From assembly GCF_023206395.1 (NCBI RefSeq), contig NZ_CP066150.1, positions 1,116,001-1,180,000 of the forward strand: a stretch of 64,000 nucleotides of DNA, written 5' to 3'. Below, piece by piece: positions 32,624-42,129 of this stretch (within the stretch, counting starts at the first letter, position 1; each line of letters begins with the position of its first letter). The position numbers and the translations under genes are program-made. Source of the DNA: Vibrio sp. ED004 (GTDB lineage: Bacteria > Pseudomonadota > Gammaproteobacteria > Enterobacterales > Vibrionaceae). The notes under the pieces were generated by a model that did not search any database, was not told the DNA's origin, and saw only the letters and a list, made by a program, of their open reading frames with translations.

Positions 32624-34231
32624 TTGATATCTACCGCGAACATCACAATGCAATTTGGCGCAGAGCCGCTGTTTGAAAACATCTCTGCTAAATTTGGTAA
32701 CGGCAACCGCTATGGTTTGATCGGCGCTAATGGTTGCGGCAAATCAACGTTCATGAAAATCCTAAGTGGTGCATTAACGCCAAGTTCGGGCAACGTTTCT
32801 ATCACTCCTGGAGAAAAACTGGGTGTTTTGAGCCAAGATCAGTTCGCATTCGAGCAGTACAGCGTTATCGACGTTGTAATCATGGGCGACAGAAAGCTGT
32901 GGGAAGTAAAACAAGAACGTGACCGTATTTACTCTTTGCCAGAAATGAGCGAAGACGATGGTATGAAAGTCGCTGAACTTGAAAGCGAATTCGCAGAAAT
33001 GGACGGTTACACAGCAGAAAGCCGTGCGGGTGACATCCTGATTCAAGCGGGTATCGAAGAAGAGTTTCACTTCGGTCTGATGCAGCAAGTTGCTCCAGGC
33101 TGGAAACTGCGTGTGTTATTGGCACAAGCGCTGTTTGCAAACCCAGATATCCTGCTACTTGATGAACCAACCAACAACTTGGACATTCACACGATCAACT
33201 GGCTGGCTGAAGAGCTAAACCAACGTAAATGTACAATGATCATCATCTCGCACGATAGACACTTTCTGAACTCTGTATGTACGCACATGGCGGACATCGA
33301 CTACGGTGAGCTACGTATTTACCCAGGTAACTACGAGTACTTCCTAGAAGCATCTGGCTTGATTCGCGAACAACTTCTAGCAAGCAATGCTAAGAAAGCG
33401 GCTGAGATCAGCGAGCTTCAAGACTTCGTAAACCGTTTTGGTGCTAACGCATCTAAAGCGAAGCAAGCAAGTTCACGTGCTAAGAAAATGGACAAAATCA
33501 CGCTTGATGAAGTGAAATCATCGAGCCGTATGAGTCCATCAATTGATTTCGGTGAAGGCAAGAAACTGCACCGTCAAGCGCTTGAACTTCAAGAACTTGG
33601 TCACGGCTTCGATGGCGAAACACTGTTTGCTGGTGGTAATTTGCTGCTTGAAGCAGGTACGCGTCTTGCGGTTATCGGTGAGAACGGTGTGGGTAAAACC
33701 ACGCTGCTACGCTGTCTAGTTCAAGAGTTAGAGCAGAACGAAGGTATCGTTAAATGGTCTGAAAATGCTTCTGTAGGTTACTGCCCACAAGACAGCACTA
33801 AGGATTTTGATAATGACCTGAGCATCTTCGATTGGATCTCACAATGGCGTACAGCGAAGCACGACGATCTGATGGTACGCGGTATTCTTGGTCGTCTACT
33901 GTTTACGGCTGACGATGCGAACAAGAAAGCTCGTAACTGTTCTGGTGGTGAGAAAAACCGTCTGTTATTCGGCAAGCTAATGATGCAAGACATCAACGTA
34001 CTTGTAATGGACGAACCTACCAACCACATGGACATGGAAGCAATCCAAGCCCTAAACGATGCACTTAAGGTTTACACTGGCACGCTTATTTTCGTGAGCC
34101 ATGACCGTGAGTTTGTCTCTTCATTGGCAACACACATCATTGATGTGAAAGACCAACAGCTAGTGAGCTTCCAAGGTACTTACGAAGAGTACCTAGATCA
34201 CCAGAAAAAGATGTTGATGGTTAACCTATAA
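32624..34231 (+). CDS. ybiT: ABC-F family ATPase, YbiT-like translation factor
   Basis: This 535-residue soluble protein carries two ABC ATPase domains without membrane segments. Domain 1 has Walker [10 protein letters not shown] and [17 protein letters not shown]; domain 2 has [11 protein letters not shown], the [17 protein letters not shown] signature and [14 protein letters not shown]. The linker between (about residues 240-330) is the charged 'P-site tRNA interaction motif' region ([19 protein letters not shown]). It acts on the ribosome, probably helping translation under stress. The start is TTG at 32624, with AGGA nine bases upstream. Its terminator has been split by an IS element inserted at 34276. 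Confidence 0.93.
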   Translation: MISTANITMQFGAEPLFENISAKFGNGNRYGLIGANGCGKSTFMKILSGALTPSSGNVSITPGEKLGVLSQDQFAFEQYSVIDVVIMGDRKLWEVKQERDRIYSLPEMSEDDGMKVAELESEFAEMDGYTAESRAGDILIQAGIEEEFHFGLMQQVAPGWKLRVLLAQALFANPDILLLDEPTNNLDIHTINWLAEELNQRKCTMIIISHDRHFLNSVCTHMADIDYGELRIYPGNYEYFLEASGLIREQLLASNAKKAAEISELQDFVNRFGANASKAKQASSRAKKMDKITLDEVKSSSRMSPSIDFGEGKKLHRQALELQELGHGFDGETLFAGGNLLLEAGTRLAVIGENGVGKTTLLRCLVQELEQNEGIVKWSENASVGYCPQDSTKDFDNDLSIFDWISQWRTAKHDDLMVRGILGRLLFTADDANKKARNCSGGEKNRLLFGKLMMQDINVLVMDEPTNHMDMEAIQALNDALKVYTGTLIFVSHDREFVSSLATHIIDVKDQQLVSFQGTYEEYLDHQKKMLMVNL

Positions 34232-34281
34232 AAGTTAACGCTTCATCGACATGAGAATATAAAAAGCCCCCGAACTGAACT

Positions 34282-34320
34282 GACCCCCAATAGTTGGACA
34301 CCAATTATTGGGGGTCTTTT
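34282..34320 (+). terminator. Hairpin at the IS3 left end, probable protective terminator
   Basis: GACCCCCAATA (34282-34292) pairs with TATTGGGGGTC (34306-34316), then TTTTT, immediately before the orfA start at 34322. Such hairpins block transcription coming in from the host gene. Here it would replace the disrupted ybiT terminator. Confidence 0.8.
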
Positions 34321-34321
34321 T

Positions 34322-34843
34322 ATGTCCAAATATAGCCGAGAGCTAAAATGTATCATTGCTAAGCAATACTTAGATGGCACGTCATCTCTCTACTTAGCCA
34401 AACAATATTCAATTTCGTCAAGACAGGTTCGGTATTGGGCTCAAGTGTTTGCCATCCACGGCACTGCTTCATTTTTACCAACTAAGCATGCTGCTACTGC
34501 TCAGACAAAACGAAAAGCATTGAATTTAATGTGGACGAATGAATGGTCTCTCACGCACACTAGCGCAGTATTAAACCTCTCATCCCCTGGGATACTCTCT
34601 GTCTGGCTCAAACGATTTAATGAGCTCGGTATCAAGGGGCTCAAAATGCGCCAGAAAGGAAGACCCTCAATGAAACAGCAACCTCAACGTACCACTAAGC
34701 CTGATAATGAAATGACACTTGAGGAGCTAAAAGAGGAGTTGGTCTACTTACGAACCGAGAATGCCGTTCTAAAAAAGTTGGAAGAGTTGGAGCAGGAAAA
34801 AACCGTCGAACAAAGAAAAAGCGGTCATAGCTCTAACTCTTAA
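34322..34843 (+). pseudogene. IS3-family transposase OrfA (C-terminal end frameshifted)
   Basis: This 173-residue OrfA has two helix-turn-helix regions (SLYLAKQYSISSRQVRYWAQ, then TSAVLNLSSPGILSVWLKRF) and a C-terminal leucine-zipper-like helix LEELKEELVYLRTENAVLKKLEELEQEK. The last residues (after QEK) are out of frame: the A-run at 34797-34802 has six As, where seven would give ENRRTKKKRS-stop and the usual slippery run GAAAAAG for entry into orfB. So the normal -1 frameshift no longer reaches orfB. DNA-binding by OrfA could persist and would then repress transposition. Confidence 0.8.
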
Positions 34844-35667
34844 AGGCCAGTACCCGTTGAAGCACTTACTGCACACTCTACAGCTGGCAAAAGTGTCTTT
34901 TATTATCAGGCTCAAACAAGCAAGCGCCCAAATAGCTACGAACGTGAGCTGCAGTTGATAAAGTCAATTTATCATGAACATAAGGGCCGATACGGCTACC
35001 GCCGTATTCACTTGGAATTAAAAAATCAGGGTTTCGTGCTCAATCATAAAACGGTTCAAAGGCTTATGGCTCAGCTCAACCTTAAATCGACAGTCAGGAT
35101 TAAAAGTATCGTTCATACCGAGGTGAGTCTGGAACAACTGCTCCTAACGTGCTTGAAAGAGATTTTAGTGCGACTCAACCCGATGAAAAATGGGTAACTG
35201 ATGTCACGGAGTTCAAAGTCAAAGAGCAGAAAGTATACTTGTCTCCCGTTGTCGACTTGTTTACTCAGGAAGTGGTTGCTTATAGAGTGGCCAAAAATGC
35301 TTGTTTGCCGCTTGTCACGGATATGCTGACGGAGGCTATATCTACGCTTAAACCCAACTCAAAGCCAATTATACATAGCGATCAAGGTTGGCAATATCGT
35401 CATCGACACTATCAGAAAAAGGTAGCGGAGAGTGGGTTAACGCAAAGCATGTCGAGAAAAGGTAACTGCTTGGATAATGCTGTTGCTGAAAACTTTTTTG
35501 CTTTACTCAAAACAGAGATGTATCACAACCAAAGCTTTGAAGATGCAGATGCTCTGATAGAGCAAATTAAAGAATACATCGAGTACTACAATACCAAACG
35601 TATAAAAGTGAAACTAAAAGGCCTGACTCCGATGGAATATCGAACTCAGGCCTTGAAAGCCGCTTAA
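34820..35667 (+). pseudogene. IS3-family transposase OrfB (DDE integrase), broken by two frameshifts
   Basis: The parts line up as a standard IS150-type OrfB: KAVIALTLKGQYPLKHLL (frame ending by 34890), then SVFYYQAQTSKRPNSYEREL ... HKGRYGYRRIHLELKNQG (from 34892 to about 35102), then LERDFSATQPDEKWVTDVTEF with catalytic Asp, VVDLFTQEVVAY with Asp in HSDQGWQYRH, and Glu in NAVAENFFALLKTE (35149-35667). Breaks occur at A-runs 34889-34892 and 35102-35105, each with four As where five are required. All three DDE residues are still present, so one or two reverted bases would restore the enzyme. Not functional as it stands. Confidence 0.88.
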
Positions 35668-35749
35668 CAGAAATGTCCAACTTTACGGGGTCACTTCAAA
35701 CACGTAAGTGGTCGGGGGCTTTTTGTTTGGGCTAGATCTAAATACCTAA

Positions 35750-37636
35750 CTAGTATTTGAACAACTGTACTTGGGTGTTCAACTGTTGGGCGATACCACG
35801 CAGTTCTTCAGAAAGTTGACGAGAGTTATCTGCCTCAGTCGACATATTGTCTGACACATCATTAACTAACTGAATGTTCTTGCTCACTTCGCCAGTTACG
35901 GTTCTTTGCTCAGACGCCGCGTTTGAGATATGTGAGGCCATATCCGAGATCTGTTGGATCGACGTCGCGATCTCTTCTAATGCTGTCGTCGCATTGTTTG
36001 CATCATCGACACTAGACTGTGCCAAATCTTGGCTGCGCTGCATTGATTCCACGGCACTTACGCTGTTTTTCTGCAGAGTCTCAATCATTTCACGAATCTC
36101 ATCAGTAGAACTGTGAGTACGCTGAGAGAGAACACGAACTTCGTCTGCCACTACCGCAAAGCCACGACCTTGTTCACCGGCACGCGCTGCTTCAATAGCC
36201 GCGTTCAAAGCGAGCAGGTTGGTTTGTTCTGCAATGTCTGAAATTGTTGCCAATATCGCATTGATATCCAGTGCATTTTTCTCAACTTCTTGAATGATCC
36301 CGGATGCGTTTTCAACTTGTTGGGCTAGGTTGGTGATCGAATCTTAGTTACGAATGATCACTTGCTTGCCTTGTTCACAGTTTTCCGTAGAACCGATCGC
36401 GGAATCAGCCGTCATTTGAGCGTTGTTTGCCACTTCTTCTGCCGTTGCCGACATCTCGTGTACCGCTGTGGCAATTTGTGAAATCTCATGAAGCTGTACC
36501 GACAAGCCTTCACTGGTTTGGCGCGCAACATTGGTACTGACTTCAGATTGTTGATTAAGCTGATGAGAAGAGTCAGCAATATCACGCACGATCTCTTGAA
36601 GCTTAGCGATGAAAGCGTTGACGTGATGCGCTAACGTGCCGATTTCGTCTTTGCTGTTTACTGTAATACGCTGTGTTAAGTCACCATCACCTTTAGACAG
36701 TGCTTCCATCGCCGAGCTTAGCGTCGTTAATGGCGCAAGCGCCTTCTTGATGATAAACATTGCCACAAAGGCGATAACGGCAAGTTGAACAAGGCCAAAG
36801 ATCGCCGATTGACGAAGTAGTGAACGGTAAGAGGCAAAAGATTTGGTTTTGTCGATAACAACCGTGAAATACCAATCGGTGTGTGGGACTTTCTGTGCCG
36901 AGAGTAGAGATTCCGCACCGTCGATTGTCAGTTCTTCAAATTCGGGGTCTCGAGCGAGTGATTGAATCTTTTGAGCTGATAGGTTGCTTGAAATGTTTGA
37001 AATCGATTTAAGCGTAAGATTGCGTTCCCTATGGGCAACGATATTACCTTTTCCATCGACAAGGAATGCGTAAACGCCAGGCTGCTCGATACTCACGACA
37101 TCTTTGATCAATGTATTGAGATTAAGGTCTGCGCCAATAACACCAGAATAACCGTTAGTACTAAATGGGCTAGCGATGGTGACCACAAGGTCATTGGTTG
37201 CCACATCAATGTAGGGGTCGGTGACTACGGTTTGCCCCGTTGCCATTGGTTTTTTGTACCAATCACGGGTACGAGGGTCATAACCTTGAGGGACCGGCAA
37301 GTCTACACCTTGTAGAAAACGGCCATCAGAAAGGCCTGCGTAAGCGATTTGGAATTGACCTGCGTTGGTGCTCTGCGTGAAGTAACTGGTTGGGTCATCG
37401 GTGTATTTGAACGCATCTTTGGCTGCGTTAACCACGTTGATGCGTCCTGCAACCCATTTTTCGATACCCGATACATTGGCATTGGTTAGGGTTGTCGAAT
37501 ACTGCTGAATAGAGCGGTAGGTTTCGTTAAGAAGTTGCTTCCCTGTTATATACGTCTGAATCATTGTCATCGCGAAAATAACGATGACAAACATCAATGT
37601 TAATTTGTTCTTGATTGAAATGTTGCCAAAATCCAT
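35750..37636 (-). pseudogene. Methyl-accepting chemotaxis protein (dCache sensor) with in-frame stop
   Basis: The whole gene would encode 628 residues. From the N-terminus: a membrane helix (LTLMFVIVIFAMTMIQTYI), a dCache_1 periplasmic sensor with the amino-acid-binding pattern GYDPRTRDWYKKP ... VVTDPYIDVATNDLVVTIASP, a second helix near IFGLVQLAVIAFVAMFIIKKA, HAMP, and the signalling domain with the hairpin tip [24 protein letters not shown] split at a TAA (36344-36346). Both halves are in the same frame; CAA (Gln) would be expected at that codon, so a single C-to-T change is enough. The product lacks the receptor tip and the CheA/CheW contact. The family points to an amino-acid chemoreceptor. 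The IS3 element lies 50 bases downstream. Confidence 0.9.
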
Positions 37637-37845
37637 TTACGGTACTTCACTCTGTTTGAATTTCGGAAGAGAGTATCAGTACGTCGTACTACCGTAAAGT
37701 GGTTTTATCAATTACCTTTTATTAATAAATTTGTTATACAAAAATAACTTTAAAACAAAGATTTAGTGCGGAGAAGGATCGAAAGGATTTTAGGTTTTTG
37801 CACCAAAAAGATCGAAACAAAGCAGGAGATAATAAGAGGGCAATT

Positions 37846-37877
37846 AAGGCTAATCAGTATGAAAATCGATTAGCCTT
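37846..37877. repeat. 10-bp perfect inverted repeat beside the IS200 element
   Basis: AAGGCTAATC (37846-37855) pairs with GATTAGCCTT (37868-37877) across a 12-base loop. No T-run follows on either strand. It lies about 210 bases before the MCP gene on its promoter side and just outside the IS200 left hairpin; its role is unclear. Confidence 0.5.
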
Positions 37878-37912
37878 GAAGCTTGGCACAGTAATTTAAT
37901 CTTAGTAAATTA

Positions 37913-37932
37913 CCACCTTCTAAAGAAGGTGG
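37913..37932. repeat. IS200 left-end hairpin
   Basis: CCACCTTC pairs with GAAGGTGG around a TAAA loop. It is the recognition hairpin for the transposase and is followed at 37942-37960 by a second strong hairpin (GCCCCCT/AGGGGGC). Confidence 0.85.
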
Positions 37933-37965
37933 CTTTATGTGAGCCCCCTAAAAGGGGGCCTTTGT

Positions 37966-38400
37966 TTAGTCCAACGCCAATTGCTGCTGCTCACGCGCTC
38001 TTTTTTTCTCTTGATGTCTTACATAGCGTCGAATGATTTCTTCATTAACCCCTACGCTATCGACAAAATAGCCCCTTTGCCAAAAGTGGTTACCCCAGAG
38101 TTTGTTTCTCCTTAAATATGGAAATTTACTAAAGAGTTTTAAAGCTATTTTGCCTTTCAATACGCCCATCAACTTGGATATCGATAACTTAGGCGGAACT
38201 TTTACTACCAAGTGCACGTGGTCAACTTGAACGTTTAATTCAACGACTTCACATCCAAGTTGATTACAGTAAACGTTTATACATCGATAAACTTCTTTAC
38301 CTACATTGTTTTTCAAAATCCTAAATCGATACTTTGGTGTCCACACTATGTGATATTGACATCTCCAAAATACGTGGGAAGCTTGATTATATCTGCTCAT
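37966..38400 (-). CDS. tnpA: IS200/IS605-family transposase TnpA (Y1 HUH)
   Basis: This 144-residue single-domain transposase starts RYNQASHVFWRCQYHIVWTPKYR (split here from SRYN), has the HUH metal site in VQVDHVHLVVKVPP (His-Val-His) and the catalytic tyrosine in IIRRYVRHQEKKR. It cuts single-stranded DNA with the tyrosine forming a 5'-phosphotyrosine link. The frame is complete and has no damage, unlike the IS3 element 2 kb away. There is no tnpB/IscB-like partner in this copy. Confidence 0.95.
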   Translation of the reverse strand: MSRYNQASHVFWRCQYHIVWTPKYRFRILKNNVGKEVYRCINVYCNQLGCEVVELNVQVDHVHLVVKVPPKLSISKLMGVLKGKIALKLFSKFPYLRRNKLWGNHFWQRGYFVDSVGVNEEIIRRYVRHQEKKRAREQQQLALD

Positions 38401-38485
38401 GTTATTTGTCCTCTTTGACTTCGCTAAAAATCAAGGGAGCATTTAACATGGGTAGAACTACAGGCAAAGCCAAACTGAATGATAA

Positions 38486-38505
38486 CCACCTACTGAAGTA
38501 GGTGG
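38486..38505. repeat. IS200 right-end hairpin
   Basis: CCACCTAC pairs with GTAGGTGG across TGAA. The 85 bases between tnpA and this hairpin hold a tiny 17-codon frame (38449 on) that I do not regard as a gene. Confidence 0.85.
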
Positions 38506-38559
38506 TTTAGGGCTGAAAACAAAATTAGTTACTTACCATGTTTTAGCTGTGTATTGGTT

Positions 38560-39084
38560 CTAGAAACCGAATCGAGCTGACATTAGGATTTGGTGACCGT
38601 AAGTACCATTGTTTCGCATATCTAGGCCAACAGAAAGTTGATCAGTAGAGTGGAAACGCGCACCAACACCAACAATTGAACGCGTATCGTCGTTGTCGAT
38701 CAGCTGACCTAGACGTGCGTTAACTTCTACGTTCGCCATTAACCAAGCTCTTAAACCGATGTTGATTTCAGTTTTAATGTGGTTGTCGTCATTACGCTCA
38801 ATGTTGTGTAACAGCATTTGGCCTGTAACGTCAGCAAATTGACTAATTGGACCGTTAAATCCCATACCTACAGCCGCATCCCAATCGCTCTCAAACTCAG
38901 AATCGATACGTGCAACGAAGTGAGAGTTCTGGGTGAACATTGTCGTCATTTCACCACCGAAAGTACTCGGGCTTGTACCCATGCGTAGCTCGAATGTGTT
39001 GTAGTTAAAGTTGTTTGCAGACGCAGAGAATGAACACAGTGCAGCTAACCCCAGAAGGACAGTCTTGTTTGTGCGACCTAGCAT
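38560..39084 (-). CDS. Small outer-membrane beta-barrel protein
   Basis: This 174-residue protein has a signal peptide (TVLLGLAALCSFSASA) and alternating hydrophobic/polar beta strands (NSHFVARIDSEFESDWDAAV, HIKTEINIGLRAWLMANVEV, RSIVGVGARFHSTDQLSVGL), ending in a C-terminal phenylalanine (SARFGF) as outer-membrane proteins do for BAM assembly. Eight strands are likely from the length. I do not recognise a function; a small porin-like or adhesin-like role is possible. It has a terminator-like hairpin upstream at 39123 that ends the previous minus-strand gene, so it has its own promoter in 39085-39120 or reads through. Confidence 0.72.
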   Translation of the reverse strand: MLGRTNKTVLLGLAALCSFSASANNFNYNTFELRMGTSPSTFGGEMTTMFTQNSHFVARIDSEFESDWDAAVGMGFNGPISQFADVTGQMLLHNIERNDDNHIKTEINIGLRAWLMANVEVNARLGQLIDNDDTRSIVGVGARFHSTDQLSVGLDMRNNGTYGHQILMSARFGF

Positions 39085-39122
39085 GGTGACTCCATATAAA
39101 TTGTATTTTCGGCAGTATATAC

Positions 39123-39146
39123 AAAAAAGCCTGCAATATGCAGGCC
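39123..39146 (-). terminator. Terminator after the BOF gene
   Basis: GCCTGCA (39129-39135) pairs with TGCAGGC (39139-39145) across three bases. On the minus strand six Ts follow (39123-39128). Confidence 0.85.
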
Positions 39147-39194
39147 AATTTATTGGAGCTCGTTATTTAAAGCGAGATCTTTGAGTTTTGAAGC

Positions 39195-39572
39195 TTACAA
39201 CACTTGAATGTGGTCAACTTCGATCTCTGGTGTTTTACCACCTTCGTACTCACCGAAGATACGAACTTTAGTATCTGCCGTTAGCGGTTGTGCTAAGTGG
39301 ATATCGTCATCCAGCTCAATTTGAATTTCGCTCTGGCCGTCAGAGAAGATAAACGTGTCATTCTTAAGCTGACGAACAATCTTGCCGTCTACAATCGCGT
39401 CCTGCTCTGAGAACATGCTTGTGTTTTCAAGTAGTGTAGCAACAGATACGGTTTCAATTGGTCCAGTGTAAGCAATAGGGCTCTCGTGTTTGTTATCTTT
39501 GTGGTCACCAGCCATTGCGAAAGTAGGAGCAAGAATAATAGTGGTTGCGATAGCTAATACAGTTTTTTTCAT
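39195..39572 (-). CDS. BOF/YgiW-YdeI family periplasmic stress protein
   Basis: This 125-residue protein has the signal peptide MKKTVLAIATTIILAPTFAMA and an OB-fold: AYTGPIETVSVATLLEN, DAIVDGKIVRQLKNDTFIFSDG, IQIELDDDIHLAQPL, TKVRIFGEYEG. These strands match the bacterial OB-fold (BOF) family (YgiW, YdeI, VisP), which is periplasmic and linked to resistance to peroxide, cationic peptides and other envelope stress. I chose the ATG at 39572 because AAGGG precedes it and a clean signal results; the longer frame to 39626 lacks both. It is divergent from cobQ. Confidence 0.87.
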   Translation of the reverse strand: MKKTVLAIATTIILAPTFAMAGDHKDNKHESPIAYTGPIETVSVATLLENTSMFSEQDAIVDGKIVRQLKNDTFIFSDGQSEIQIELDDDIHLAQPLTADTKVRIFGEYEGGKTPEIEVDHIQVL

Positions 39573-39847
39573 GATGAATCCCTTAGTGTTGTTTTTGTTA
39601 GAAATGTTGTTCTGAATTTGAAACATTTCATTTTGTTAGTAAGTTTTTTGTTGATGCGCTTATTTTCGTTTGTAAGCTGCGTTTCGATGGAGCTATTAAA
39701 CAACACTAGGGTTGAATCCAGAGTGAGTAAGGTATTCATTTTCCATTCATTTTATTGAGCATCTACTCGGCAATGGCGTTAAGATGGTGGAAGTGAAAGA
39801 TTGCTTATAGCTATAAATTGAATAAAACATTAAGGATTGAAGTACGA

Positions 39848-41314
39848 ATGCGAGCACCATTAAGCGCCCTTATGGTTCAAGGGACAACGTCAGATGCCGG
39901 AAAAAGTGTTTTGGTGGCAGGTTTATGCCGTGTATTGGCCAGAAAAGGCATTAAAGTGGCACCGTTTAAGCCACAAAACATGGCTTTAAACAGCGCAGTG
40001 ACAAAAGATGGTGGTGAAATTGGTCGCGCTCAAGCGGTTCAGGCGCAAGCTTGTAATATCGAACCGTCGGTTCACATGAATCCTGTATTGCTGAAACCAA
40101 ACTCAGATACGGGCGCACAAGTAATTCTGCAAGGCCGCGCGCTGAGTAATATGGAAGCGACGGGTTATCACGATTACAAGAAAGTCGCGATGAATACGGT
40201 GATCGATTCATTTGACCGACTTTCTGCTGAATACGAAAGCGTGATGATTGAAGGTGCGGGCAGCCCAGCTGAAATCAATCTACGTGAAAATGATATCGCC
40301 AACATGGGATTTGCTGAGAAAGCGGATATCCCAGTCATCATCGTGGCTGATATCGATCGTGGCGGCGTGTTCGCGCATCTCTACGGCACATTAGCTTTGT
40401 TATCTGAATCTGAACAAGCTCGCGTAAAGGGCTTTGTGATTAACCGCTTTAGAGGCGATATCGCGCTGCTTCAATCGGGTCTAGATTGGTTAGAAGAGAA
40501 AACCGGTAAGCCAGTAATTGGCGTATTACCATACCTGCATGGTTTTAACCTTGAAGCGGAAGATGCCATTACGTCTGCTCAAGAGTCTGACGGAGAAGCT
40601 AAGCTTAAGGTCGTGGTTCCGGTGTTAACCCGAATCAGCAATCACACAGACTTTGATGCGCTAAGGCTCAATCCTTCGATTGATTTACGTTATGTGGGCA
40701 AAGGCGAGCGTGTTAATAACGCGGATTTGATCATCCTACCGGGTACAAAGTCAGTAAGAGCCGATTTGGATTACTTAAAAGAGCAAGGTTGGGACAAAGA
40801 CATTCAACGTCACTTACGTTTAGGTGGCAAAGTGATGGGCATTTGTGGTGGTTACCAAATGCTAGGAAACATCATTCACGATCCCGATGGTGTCGAGGGT
40901 GAACCTGGCAGTAGTGAAGGGTTAGGGTATCTTGATACTGAAACGACCTTAACGCAGCAGAAAACCTTAACTAACGTGCGTGGCACCATGACGCTAGATG
41001 GAAAAACAGCGCAAGTAAAAGGTTACGAAATTCACGTAGGTAGGACTGATGTCAATGAAACGGTTTTACCGGTTCAGTTAGAATCAGGCAGCCTTGATGG
41101 CGCGGTAAATCAAGATAACTCGATTTTTGGTACTTACCTGCATGGCGTATTTGATAACAGCGATGCGTTATCGCTTATCTGCGAATGGGCAGGAGCCAGT
41201 GATGTAACAGCGATTGACCATGAACAACTTAAAGAGTTGGGTATTAATCGAATCGCTGATGCTATCGAAGAGCACTTAAATCTTGATTTGTTTTGGCCTG
41301 AGCTTAAAGCCTAG
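39848..41314 (+). CDS. cobQ: Cobyric acid synthase
   Basis: This 488-residue ATP-dependent amidotransferase carries out the four side-chain amidations of adenosylcobyrinic diamide to give adenosylcobyric acid, using glutamine. The N-terminal domain has the P-loop-like [20 protein letters not shown] and [13 protein letters not shown]; the C-terminal class I glutaminase has Cys in [11 protein letters not shown] and His in [12 protein letters not shown] at 39832-39835 is 12 bases before the ATG. No other corrin genes are in view, so it may serve cobinamide/corrinoid salvage. Its neighbour is modA, only 56 bases downstream, without an evident terminator. Confidence 0.93.
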   Translation: MRAPLSALMVQGTTSDAGKSVLVAGLCRVLARKGIKVAPFKPQNMALNSAVTKDGGEIGRAQAVQAQACNIEPSVHMNPVLLKPNSDTGAQVILQGRALSNMEATGYHDYKKVAMNTVIDSFDRLSAEYESVMIEGAGSPAEINLRENDIANMGFAEKADIPVIIVADIDRGGVFAHLYGTLALLSESEQARVKGFVINRFRGDIALLQSGLDWLEEKTGKPVIGVLPYLHGFNLEAEDAITSAQESDGEAKLKVVVPVLTRISNHTDFDALRLNPSIDLRYVGKGERVNNADLIILPGTKSVRADLDYLKEQGWDKDIQRHLRLGGKVMGICGGYQMLGNIIHDPDGVEGEPGSSEGLGYLDTETTLTQQKTLTNVRGTMTLDGKTAQVKGYEIHVGRTDVNETVLPVQLESGSLDGAVNQDNSIFGTYLHGVFDNSDALSLICEWAGASDVTAIDHEQLKELGINRIADAIEEHLNLDLFWPELKA

Positions 41315-41370
41315 GTTTGAACTGGAAATATCGGTTAAGAAATCAAACGAACAATAGATAAGTGAGAACA

Positions 41371-42129
41371 ATGAAAAAGCTAGTCACCCTTGTCACCTTA
41401 GCATTAACGACTTCGTTGAGTTCGACTCACCTTCTAGCGGCAGAAAAGCTACGAGTTTACGCTGCATCGTCTATGACCAACGCGGTGAACCTATTGGTTG
41501 AAGAGTTTGAAAAGAACCATACGGTTGATGTTATTCCTGTGTATGCCAGCACATCATCTTTGGTGAGACAGATTGAAAGAGGGGCACCAGCAGATATTTT
41601 TATCTCAGCCCATGAAAAATGGATGACGCATTTAGTCGACCGAAAATACGTTTCTAGTGACAATGTCACTAATTTGTGTGAGAACGAGCTTGTGCTGATT
41701 GCCCCTAAAGATTCTTCGGTATCGTTGGACCTCTCACAGGGTGAGCAATGGACTAAACTACTGACGAATGAAAGACTTGCAGTAGGCAACACAATGTCTG
41801 TTCCTGCGGGTATCTATGCGAAAGAAGCATTAGAAACGTTAGGTGTATGGGACGATGTGAGCACTCGATTGGCACCAAGTAACAATGTTCGTATGGCACT
41901 GGCTTTAGTCGAACGCAGTGAAGCCAAACTCGGTATTGTCTACAAAACCGATGCGTTGCTTTCTAAAGAAGTGAATCTAGTAGAGACGTTTCCGTCTGAT
42001 TTGCACACCCCAATACGTTACCCTGTAGCGAAAATGAGCGAAAAAGTGATTGCAGAAGAGTTCTATACTTTCCTAGACACAGAAAAAGCGAAGGACATCT
42101 TGAACAGTTTTGGATTTGAAGTGCGTTAA
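41371..42129 (+). CDS. modA: Molybdate ABC transporter substrate-binding protein
   Basis: This 252-residue periplasmic protein has a signal peptide to about HLLA/AEK and then LRVYAASSMTNAVNLLVEEF, the opening characteristic of ModA, followed by VIPVYASTSSLVRQIERGAPADIFISA. It binds molybdate (and tungstate). The ATG at 41371 is chosen over a GTG at 41362. It is followed immediately by modB and modC. It may be co-transcribed with cobQ; I found no ModE-type palindrome in the 56 bases between. Molybdate serves nitrate, TMAO and formate enzymes, which suits a facultative anaerobe. Confidence 0.93.
   Translation: MKKLVTLVTLALTTSLSSTHLLAAEKLRVYAASSMTNAVNLLVEEFEKNHTVDVIPVYASTSSLVRQIERGAPADIFISAHEKWMTHLVDRKYVSSDNVTNLCENELVLIAPKDSSVSLDLSQGEQWTKLLTNERLAVGNTMSVPAGIYAKEALETLGVWDDVSTRLAPSNNVRMALALVERSEAKLGIVYKTDALLSKEVNLVETFPSDLHTPIRYPVAKMSEKVIAEEFYTFLDTEKAKDILNSFGFEVR

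Larger units (their letters stand above)
34276..35698 (+). mobile_element. IS3-family insertion sequence, IS150 group, with decayed transposase
   Basis: The left end begins TGAACTGACCCCC at 34276 and the right end is the imperfect inverse, finishing GGGGTCACTTCA at 35698. The ends share TGAA/GTGACCCC and AGTTGGACA. A 3-bp direct repeat AAC flanks it (34273-34275 and 35699-35701), the usual size for this family. Inside are orfA (34322) and orfB, read together by -1 frameshifting in active relatives. Total length is about 1.42 kb. It landed in the loop of the ybiT terminator. The element has three frame breaks and is probably immobile unless helped by another copy. Confidence 0.93.
34261..35724 (+). 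terminator. ybiT terminator split by the IS3 insertion (arms 34261-34273 and 35712-35724)
   Basis: AAAAAGCCCCCGA (34261-34273) and TCGGGGGCTTTTT (35712-35724) are perfect 13-bp inverted copies. Without the IS and one copy of the AAC target duplication they would be 14 bases apart and followed by a T-run, a standard terminator 30 bases after the ybiT stop. The IS3-family element sits in the loop. The arms are now about 1.4 kb apart, so this hairpin is unlikely to work. Confidence 0.9.
37900..38515 (-). mobile_element. IS200/IS605-family element (single tnpA)
   Basis: Both ends carry subterminal hairpins with the same stem plan: CCACCTTCTAAAGAAGGTGG (37913-37932) and CCACCTACTGAAGTAGGTGG (38486-38505). 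The only gene is an HUH transposase on the minus strand. IS200 elements move as single-stranded circles, have no terminal inverted repeats, and make no target duplication, so exact ends cannot be read; the given limits are approximate to about 15 bases. Confidence 0.88.

Noticed and set aside
34955..35197. 80-codon frame inside the IS3 element as a separate gene
   Set aside because: It is the middle part of orfB in a shifted frame, with upstream and downstream parts in the other frames; not an independent gene.
38449..38502. 17-codon frame (MGRTTGKAKLND...) at the IS200 right end
   Set aside because: It runs into the terminal hairpin and is part of the element's end; no sign of translation.
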